A DNA stretch of 8,940 nucleotides from Armatimonadota bacterium (GTDB lineage: Bacteria; Armatimonadota; Armatimonadia; Armatimonadales; Armatimonadaceae), in the NCBI GenBank assembly GCA_014381035.1, contig JACMIS010000210.1, forward strand, positions 1 to 8,940. Reading direction: 5' to 3'. The notes below the pieces were generated by a model that was not told where the DNA came from, ran no database searches, and saw nothing but the letters and a program-made list of their open reading frames with translations. Both the position numbers and the translations under genes were made by a program. Positions 1 to 5,638 of the stretch are shown here, piece after piece (the stretch's first letter is position 1; every line of letters begins with the position of its first letter).

Positions 1-2
1 AC

Positions 3-86
3 GCGGGGCTGGGGCGGCGGGAAACAGCAGGCGGCTTCCTCGCCGCCGTGCGCGACTGGATTCGCCGCATCCTGCGCGGGGGATGA
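3..86 (+). CDS. C-terminal end of an unidentified protein (partial, runs off left edge)
   Basis: An open frame from the left edge ends at TGA (84-86) and gives 27 residues. They finish in a basic amphipathic stretch (FLAAVRDWIRRILRGG) that would suit a C-terminal helix. A long perfect palindrome begins 11 bases after the stop, as expected where two convergent genes end. The fragment is too short to assign a family. Another frame is also open here, so its status as a real gene rests on position and the flanking palindrome. Confidence 0.4.
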   Translation, partial: AGLGRRETAGGFLAAVRDWIRRILRGG

Positions 87-97
87 GTCGGGCATCT

Positions 98-135
98 GGC
101 ACGCGTCGGACGTTTGTAAACGTCCGACGCGTGCC
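98..135. terminator. Perfect 38-bp palindrome between convergent genes, probable bidirectional terminator
   Basis: The left arm GGCACGCGTCGGACGTTT (98-115) is an exact reverse complement of the right arm (118-135), with GT between them. As RNA this folds as a 17-bp stem with a four-base loop (TGTA). It lies between the stop of the rightward fragment (86) and the stop of the leftward LOV gene (145). This suggests it terminates or insulates transcription from both sides. Neither side has a run of T after the stem, so it is not a textbook intrinsic terminator. It could instead be a repeat element or protein-binding site. Confidence 0.6.
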
Positions 136-144
136 GAATACCCG

Positions 145-3100
145 CTATATACTCGCGTTCTGCATCCAGACGGGGATCGGTGCGGTTCGGTCCTGTTCCA
201 GGACGACCGTGGTTCCTTCTGACCCGGTGAGCAGGAACATGCGGTCCACGCTCCGGTGCATCAGAAACATCCCTTGACCGAAGCCGCCGGTCGTCCATCC
301 GCGTTCGATGGCGCGGTGAATCAGATTCTCGTCGATACCGCTACCCGTGTCTCGGATCCACACCTGAATGACACCGGATTCGGAGTCCGCATGTACGCGC
401 CCCTCGCCGCCGCCCGCATGCCGCACGGCGTTCATTCCCGCCTCGCCGACTGCGGTTTCCAGACCTTGAACCCGCTCCTCGTCGAATCCGATCTTCTCGC
501 CGACTGCCCCTACCTGCTTGCGCAACTGCCGGATCGACAGCGGAGCCAGGTCTATCGGCGCGTGTGCCGGTGACAACGGGGCGGGCAGTTCGTCGGGCGA
601 ATCACAAAGCTTGAGTCTTCCCTCCGTCAACCCGAACAGCATTTCTTTCAAGAAGGTGCGCTGGCGACCGACGGCTTCTTTTTCGTCGGTAATGTCGCGG
701 CAAACGCCGAGTATGCGAAGCGTTTTTCCGGTCGCGCCGTCGCGCACCATGTTCGCGAGCGATAAAATCCAGCGTACGCTTCCCGCATCAGGTCCATAGA
801 CACGATACTCCATCCGGTATTCGCGCACGGTGCTATCGTTCACGGCGTCGGTGAATTCGGCGACGATGCGATCCCGGTCGTCGGGGTGTATCCATTCCGC
901 CCAGTCGCCGCCGCGAACGACTAGCGGCCGGTCCCCACTGGTACCCTTACCGAACATCTCTGCGGCGCGGGCGTCCAGGGTGTTTACCGCTGGATTCATC
1001 GTCAGGTCGATCTCCCATGCCCCCAGTCCCGCGATCCCCGCCGCGAGACGCAACCGCTCCGCCCCCCGTTTCTCCTCACGCTGGAACCGCGCATTGTCTA
1101 CGGCGAGGCGGGTGCTTTCGGCAATGTCGGCTAACAAATCGCATTCCTCGGCGGACCAAAGGCGCGGTTCGGCGTGATGTAACACCAGAAGCGACACCCA
1201 GCGACCTTCCCGGTGAATCGGTGCCCCGACAAAGGCGCGGATACCCAGCTCCGCGAACGCGGCGCGATGCTCCGGTAGCACGCGCTCATCCGCGAGAATA
1301 TCCTCGCTCGCGGTCACGCGCCCGGATCGTAGCGACTCGATCACCTTGCGCCCGAACGACAGCAGGGGGCGGGTCAACCCCGCAATGCTGGGCACCCCCT
1401 CGCGAACGTAGTCGCGGTAAACGCTGATCGTGGCGTCGTCACTGTCTCCGGCTTCGATCTCGCCGAACGTCGCACGGCTCGCGCCGGTGAATTCACCGAC
1501 CGTTCGCGCCGACTCGTACAGGATGACGTCCGGGTCCGGCAGGAAGCGGACGCGCTCCGAAAGTTCCGACAGGAGCCGTTCCCGTCGTTCCGCCCATTTT
1601 TCCTCCGTGACGTCGCGGAAATAGACCGATAGACCGGACGGCGACGGGTAGGCATGTACCTCGAACCATGTGTTGAGCGGCGGGTAGAACTGGTCGAACT
1701 GCACGGGAACCTGCTCGCGAACAGCGCGCCGGTACTCGGTCTCGATAATAGTGCCCTGCGTCGCGCTGAACTCGTCCCAATGGCTTTTGCCCAGAAGGTC
1801 GCTCGCAGTGCGTCCCGTCAGGCGTTCGGCGGCGCGATTCGCGAACGTGAAACGCCATTCGTGATCGAATGCGACGACGGCGTCCGTTATACGCTCGAAC
1901 ACGGTGGAAATCTCGTCGCGTTGTTTTTGCGCGTCGTCCTCTGCCCGCTTGCGCATCGTTTCGTCGATGACGACCGCCACATACCCCCGGACGGTCCCGT
2001 CCTCGGTCACATCGGGCACCATATCGGCGTGGACGTAACGTGGCGTCCTGCCCTCGTCGTAGGGTAGGGTGGCTTCATACGAAAGCCGTTCCCCGGAAAG
2101 GACTTTTTCGATCCGTTGGAGGGACGCCTGGAACGCCGCCTGACCGATCACCTCGGCTACCGTGCGCCCGACTATCTGCTCTTTCGGCACCCCGAACCAG
2201 TCGGCGTACCCCTGGTTGACGAGTCGGTAGCGCAAGTCGCGGTCTACATAAGAGATCAAGAGCGGCGCGGCGTCGGTCACCAGTCGCAACTGATCGGCGG
2301 CGTCCCGCTCGACACGTTGCGCGAACTCATACGCCTCCTGGCGCAGACGCACCTCGTTCTGCACCGTCTGCTCTGCCTCTTTAATATCCGTGATGTCACG
2401 GATGGTGCCGATGATACGGGGGGAGGTGCCGCCGACGCCGTTGTCGCGGAAGTGCCGCCCCTTTGCCTCGATCCAGCGCACTGCGCCGTCGCCGGCACGG
2501 AGGATGCGGCACTCGAACTGCCAGTCGGTCCCGGTCGCGAGAGCGCGACCGTAAAGGGCATCCACGCGGGCGTGATCGTCGGGGTGGACGTGCGAAAGAA
2601 ACCGGGTGTAATCCCATTGCAACGAGGATTCCGTTTCGTCATAGCCCAGTATCTCGTCGTGACGAGCCGAATGTCGCAATATGCCGGTCGCGGTGTTCAA
2701 CTCCCAGTAGCCCAGACCCGTTACTTCCATTGCGAAGTGGGCGAGATCCCGGTCCGCTTGCTCCGCGATGTTCGCCGCACCGTTCTCGAGGACGGTTAGC
2801 CCTTCGCTTTCGGCGGGGTGGGGTTGTGGTGCCTCAACGTCGGAGGGCTCGTTTCGGTGTGCCAGAAGAACGCATATATCGTCTTGTAGCTTTCCAGCGG
2901 CGAACGATTTCGCCGCTTGAACGATCCGTTCGCCCATCGCTTCCACCGTCTGCGAATCCGCGACGGCTTTGCGAGCCACCGACACCAGACTCTCGTAGCC
3001 GAAAAGGTCGCGTTTTGGAAGCGGTCCGCGTGCCTCGGTGATCCCATCGGTAACAAGAACGATTGTGTCGCCCACACCGAGCGTCGCGGTCACCGCAGTA

Positions 3101-4164
3101 TACTCCGCGCCGGGGTCTATCCCAAGAATCAGCCCCTCGGCTACGACCGGTTCCGCGGTCCCATCCTGCCGGACGATGAGTGCTGGCTCCATACCGGCAG
3201 CCGCTACCTGGGTCTCGCCTGTGGTGGTATTGATCACCGCCACGGAGACGCAGACCAGAGCCTCTAGGTCGCGAGCGTCAAGGCGTTGCGAGTCTATCAG
3301 AAAGGCGTTCAAGCGGTGCAGGGCGGGCGTCGGATGCCCGTACTCACGGAGCAGAACGCGCAACGCGTACTTCACCTCGGCGGTATATTGCGCGGCTTTC
3401 AAACCCTTTCCCGTGCAATCCCCGACGACGAGCGCGACCTTGTCCCCGGTAAGGGTGACCGTGTCGAAAAAATCTCCGCCGAACTGCGCTTCGTCAAAGG
3501 CTGCCTCGTACTGTGTGGATACTTCGAGGTCGTTAAGCTTTGTGACGAGCGGGGTCAGGAGCAAGGCACGTTGCAAAGTGTCGGCGATGCGTTGTTGCTG
3601 AGCGAGCAATACGTCCCGCTCGCGTTCCGCTTCGGCACGGCGCGTGACGTCCGTCTGCACCCCGACAAAATGGGTCAACCGCCCGGCATCGTCGTGGACC
3701 GGCGAGATCGCGAGATCGTTCCAGAAAGGGGTACCGTCCTTGCGGTAGTTCTGTATCAGGACATGACACGGTTGCCTCTCCACTATAGCCCGCCGGATTT
3801 CAGCGACGGTTGCCGGATCGGACTCTTTCCCTTGCAGAAAACGGCAGTTGTATCCATCAATTTCGCTCGCACTGTAGCCGCTCATAACCTCGAAAGCAGG
3901 GTTATGGTAAACGATAGGGTTATCGGGCAGATGCGGGTCCGTGACCACGATGCTCGTGACGGCGGCGTGAACGACACGGTTCAACAGGAGCAGAGTCTCG
4001 TCGAGCGATTCTGACTGCTCTACGCGGGTCGGGATATCGGCGTTTCTGTTGCCCGGTGCCGTGACACTGCCACGGTCCTTACCAGGCGCATTGCTATCGT
4101 CCTGCTCCCCGATTTCGCCGAACCCGGAGGCGTATTCAAATTCGCTGAATGAATTAATTGCCAC
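145..4164 (-). CDS. LOV blue-light sensor / SpoIIE-type phosphatase / multi-PAS-GAF / RsbW-like kinase fusion protein
   Basis: This is a soluble 1339-residue signalling protein with no signal peptide or membrane segment. Domains in order (residues): LOV ~57-175, with GYNCRFLQG (Cys107), NYRKDGTPFWN and FVGVQTDVT; helical linker ~175-200; SpoIIE/PP2C phosphatase ~200-436, with GGDFFD (229-234), GDCTGKG (248-254), VTDGITE and a QDDI end motif, so the metal-binding aspartates look intact; acidic/proline linker ~437-470; PAS ~470-593; PAS ~623-735; PAS ~747-855; GAF ~866-1024 of the type common in sensor kinases; PAS ~1034-1160; Bergerat-fold ATPase ~1205-1325, with N-box EAGMNAVRHA, DTGSGID and GGFGQGMFLM. 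Phosphatases and kinases of these families normally act in opposition on STAS anti-anti-sigma proteins. Domain-level function is clear; the target is unknown. The start is GTG at 4164, the only candidate before an in-frame TGA at 4203-4201. Confidence 0.9.
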   Translation of the reverse strand: MAINSFSEFEYASGFGEIGEQDDSNAPGKDRGSVTAPGNRNADIPTRVEQSESLDETLLLLNRVVHAAVTSIVVTDPHLPDNPIVYHNPAFEVMSGYSASEIDGYNCRFLQGKESDPATVAEIRRAIVERQPCHVLIQNYRKDGTPFWNDLAISPVHDDAGRLTHFVGVQTDVTRRAEAERERDVLLAQQQRIADTLQRALLLTPLVTKLNDLEVSTQYEAAFDEAQFGGDFFDTVTLTGDKVALVVGDCTGKGLKAAQYTAEVKYALRVLLREYGHPTPALHRLNAFLIDSQRLDARDLEALVCVSVAVINTTTGETQVAAAGMEPALIVRQDGTAEPVVAEGLILGIDPGAEYTAVTATLGVGDTIVLVTDGITEARGPLPKRDLFGYESLVSVARKAVADSQTVEAMGERIVQAAKSFAAGKLQDDICVLLAHRNEPSDVEAPQPHPAESEGLTVLENGAANIAEQADRDLAHFAMEVTGLGYWELNTATGILRHSARHDEILGYDETESSLQWDYTRFLSHVHPDDHARVDALYGRALATGTDWQFECRILRAGDGAVRWIEAKGRHFRDNGVGGTSPRIIGTIRDITDIKEAEQTVQNEVRLRQEAYEFAQRVERDAADQLRLVTDAAPLLISYVDRDLRYRLVNQGYADWFGVPKEQIVGRTVAEVIGQAAFQASLQRIEKVLSGERLSYEATLPYDEGRTPRYVHADMVPDVTEDGTVRGYVAVVIDETMRKRAEDDAQKQRDEISTVFERITDAVVAFDHEWRFTFANRAAERLTGRTASDLLGKSHWDEFSATQGTIIETEYRRAVREQVPVQFDQFYPPLNTWFEVHAYPSPSGLSVYFRDVTEEKWAERRERLLSELSERVRFLPDPDVILYESARTVGEFTGASRATFGEIEAGDSDDATISVYRDYVREGVPSIAGLTRPLLSFGRKVIESLRSGRVTASEDILADERVLPEHRAAFAELGIRAFVGAPIHREGRWVSLLVLHHAEPRLWSAEECDLLADIAESTRLAVDNARFQREEKRGAERLRLAAGIAGLGAWEIDLTMNPAVNTLDARAAEMFGKGTSGDRPLVVRGGDWAEWIHPDDRDRIVAEFTDAVNDSTVREYRMEYRVYGPDAGSVRWILSLANMVRDGATGKTLRILGVCRDITDEKEAVGRQRTFLKEMLFGLTEGRLKLCDSPDELPAPLSPAHAPIDLAPLSIRQLRKQVGAVGEKIGFDEERVQGLETAVGEAGMNAVRHAGGGEGRVHADSESGVIQVWIRDTGSGIDENLIHRAIERGWTTGGFGQGMFLMHRSVDRMFLLTGSEGTTVVLEQDRTAPIPVWMQNASI

Positions 4165-4174
4165 TACCTTCTCT

Positions 4175-4204
4175 ATTCTAAATATACCGCTCGTCGGCGG
4201 TCAA
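4175..4204 (-). promoter_or_regulatory. Predicted promoter of the LOV-phosphatase-kinase gene
   Basis: On the minus strand, TTGACC (4204-4199) and TAGAAT (4180-4175) are each one base off the sigma70 consensus and lie 18 bases apart. The -10 box ends only ten bases before the GTG at 4164, so transcription would start about three to four bases from the start codon. The AGAAGG sequence (4172-4167) resembles a ribosome-binding site. It is only two bases from GTG and would mostly lie outside such a transcript. Confidence 0.45.
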
Positions 4205-4211
4205 ATGTGAG

Positions 4212-4251
4212 TGATTTCCCGAGATCGTATTTACCAGATTCGCGGAAATCA
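4212..4251. repeat. Inverted repeat TGATTTCC / GGAAATCA upstream of the LOV gene promoter
   Basis: Eight-base arms at 4212-4219 and 4244-4251 are exact reverse complements, separated by 24 bases. The nearer arm begins eight bases upstream of the predicted -35 of the leftward gene. That is a suitable place for a regulator of that promoter, but no known site is recognised and chance is possible in AT-rich DNA. Confidence 0.25.
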
Positions 4252-4389
4252 GAAACATAAAGCAACACGGCGCGCTTCGTGAGTGACTTTTTATTAGGGA
4301 CGCAGGGTGATGTGATTGTGCAAAACGCGGTCTCGGAAGGTACCGAAAGGGGCAGCTCCGTTCGTATTGTGTTTCGTGTTTACTGGATT

Positions 4390-4405
4390 ATCAGGGTTGC
4401 CTGAT
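4390..4405. repeat. Short palindrome ATCAGG-N4-CCTGAT
   Basis: Perfect six-base arms around GTTG form a 16-bp palindrome about 85 bases upstream of the LacI-family start. It has the size of a dimeric regulator site. It differs from the AATTGTAACAATT elements nearer the gene, so a second regulator would be implied if it is functional. Confidence 0.25.
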
Positions 4406-4441
4406 TAGTTTGTTAATGTAACAGATTTATGTAATGAAAAT

Positions 4442-4463
4442 AATTGTAACAATTGTAACAATT
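4442..4463. promoter_or_regulatory. Two overlapping 13-bp palindromes, candidate operator of the LacI-family gene
   Basis: AATTGTAACAATT occurs at 4442-4454 and again at 4451-4463, sharing four bases and giving a nine-base period. Each is an AATTGT/ACAATT inverted repeat around a single A. The overlap also creates a central ACAATTGT palindrome (4449-4456). The sites cover the predicted -35 box, so a bound dimer would block transcription. Autoregulation by the adjacent repressor is the simplest inference. The sites lack the central CG common in LacI-family operators. Confidence 0.5.
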
Positions 4464-4482
4464 CGCTGAAATGTTGTATAAT
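4453..4482 (+). promoter_or_regulatory. Predicted promoter of the LacI-family gene, likely leaderless transcript
   Basis: A perfect TATAAT (4477-4482) lies 18 bases after TTGTAA (4453-4458), a weak -35 match (four of six). Only seven bases separate the -10 box from the ATG at 4490, so the transcript should begin at or next to the start codon. No Shine-Dalgarno sequence precedes the ATG, which fits leaderless translation. Confidence 0.55.
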
Positions 4483-4489
4483 CCAAAAC

Positions 4490-5581
4490 ATGTCCAATAT
4501 TCGCGATGTCGCTAAAGAGGCTGGTGTATCTACCGCAACCGTCTCGCGGACTTTTACATCGCCTCAGCACGGTCATACGCAGACTCAGAAAAAAGTATTG
4601 GAGGCCGCCCGGAGGCTGGGATACCGCCCGCGCCAGGACCAGCGAAGTAGGCGTTCGGGACAGGATGATTTACCGGCAAACGTTTCCTTTTCGCGACCCG
4701 GTTTGAGAGACATCATTGGTTTCCAGTTCCTCGCCGCAGGTCCCAACGACTCTATTTCCAGCAATGCTTTTTACGGACCGATACTACTCGGAGCGGAGAA
4801 AGAAGCATCTGCCCTGGGCTTGCACATGCTGGTAAACACGACCGACCGGCATGCCTTCGCCCTGGAAGTGCCGAGTATGGTGAAGGAGCAGATGATCAAT
4901 GGCATGCTGCTGGTCGGTAGTGCCGAATCGGACGATTTCTCCACAATCGCGCGCCACGTCCCAAATCTAGTGCTGGTAGACAACCCGGATGAGACGCATC
5001 GCTATGAGGCGATTATCTCCGACGGGTTTAGTGGTGCCTATGAGGCGACGCAATATCTGCTAGACCTGGGGCATGGGGACAATACCGTGTTCCTGACCGC
5101 CCAAAGAAAGTCGAAGACTTTTCAGGAACGTCTCCGGGGCTACATATGCGCCCTTTTCGAGAACGGGATAACCGCCGATTCCGGCAAGGTGGTGCGGGTG
5201 CCACCAGGCAGGGACGATCAATCCGAACAAAAAGCTGCCATCACGGCAATGCTACAGTCGCCGAACCGACCGACAGCGATCATCTGTGCCAACGACTATC
5301 TGGCTCTTAAAGTAATGCAGACCTGCTGGAGCCTGGGGGTTCGTATTCCGGATGATCTAAGCGTAATCGGCTTCGATGACGTTGAGTTCAGTCGGCAAGC
5401 ATGGCCGCCGCTCACCACCGTTCGGGTCGATAAAGAACTCATGGGGCGTCTCGCGGTACGTCGTCTGTATGCCCGGTTGCAACAGGGATCAAGCCCCGCG
5501 AATTGGCAGCCTGTAGGTCCTCACATCGTTCCGGTCAGTCTGGTGATTCGGGATTCTTGTGCTCCGTTTGTCAAGGGGTGA
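4490..5581 (+). CDS. LacI/GalR-family transcriptional repressor
   Basis: This 363-residue DNA-binding regulator has the usual family length. Residues 2-22 (IRDVAKEAGVSTATVSRTF) form the N-terminal helix-turn-helix, and ARRLGYRPR (40-48) ends the DNA-binding domain. The periplasmic-binding-protein-like effector domain spans ~73-358, with typical family stretches IICANDYLALKVM (264-276) and IPDDLSVIGFDDVEFSR (286-302). Family members bind a sugar or related small molecule that alters operator binding; the ligand cannot be read from sequence. Residues ~49-72 (RQDQRSRRSGQDDL...) replace the usual hinge helix with a longer, polar linker. The start is supported by the canonical HTH beginning at residue 3 and the TATAAT just upstream. 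Overlapping palindromes over its -35 suggest autoregulation. The cytochrome-type gene starts 57 bp downstream on the same strand and is a plausible target. Confidence 0.93.
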   Translation: MSNIRDVAKEAGVSTATVSRTFTSPQHGHTQTQKKVLEAARRLGYRPRQDQRSRRSGQDDLPANVSFSRPGLRDIIGFQFLAAGPNDSISSNAFYGPILLGAEKEASALGLHMLVNTTDRHAFALEVPSMVKEQMINGMLLVGSAESDDFSTIARHVPNLVLVDNPDETHRYEAIISDGFSGAYEATQYLLDLGHGDNTVFLTAQRKSKTFQERLRGYICALFENGITADSGKVVRVPPGRDDQSEQKAAITAMLQSPNRPTAIICANDYLALKVMQTCWSLGVRIPDDLSVIGFDDVEFSRQAWPPLTTVRVDKELMGRLAVRRLYARLQQGSSPANWQPVGPHIVPVSLVIRDSCAPFVKG

Positions 5582-5638
5582 CCAGCACGGATCGAAAGTG
5601 TTTAGCCCGAATCCGATTAGATTTGAGTATGTTGACAT

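Larger units (their letters stand above)
4165..4489. other. 325-bp AT-rich divergent intergenic region
   Basis: This is the shared upstream region of the leftward LOV gene and the rightward LacI-family gene. I see no coding sequence or RNA gene in it. It holds a predicted promoter near each end. It also has an inverted repeat TGATTTCC...GGAAATCA (4212-4219 / 4244-4251), a compact palindrome ATCAGG-gttg-CCTGAT (4390-4405) and two overlapping AATTGTAACAATT palindromes near 4442-4463. The middle, about 4255-4385, shows nothing I can assign. Confidence 0.7.

Noticed and set aside
83..277. 64-codon plus-strand open frame covering the 38-bp palindrome
   Set aside because: It spans the palindrome and the antisense of the conserved kinase C-terminus. 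Its arginine-rich product matches nothing recognisable.
2116..2799. 227-codon plus-strand open frame opposite the PAS domains
   Set aside because: It is a shadow of the leftward gene, with biased composition and no family features.
866..3072. GAF domain as a bilin-binding phytochrome-type photoreceptor
   Set aside because: The GAF domain (residues ~866-1024) has no cysteine to attach a bilin. It resembles the non-bilin GAF domains common in PAS-GAF sensor kinases.
3286..4014. 242-codon open frame on the plus strand, antisense to the LOV and phosphatase domains
   Set aside because: It lies wholly inside the clearly coding leftward gene. Its product has no recognisable domain, and such antisense frames are common in G+C-rich coding DNA.
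5632..5637. TTGACA just before the cytochrome-type gene start as a -35 box
   Set aside because: A -10 box at normal spacing would fall inside the gene, past the ATG, and none is convincing there. Chance or co-transcription with the repressor is more likely.
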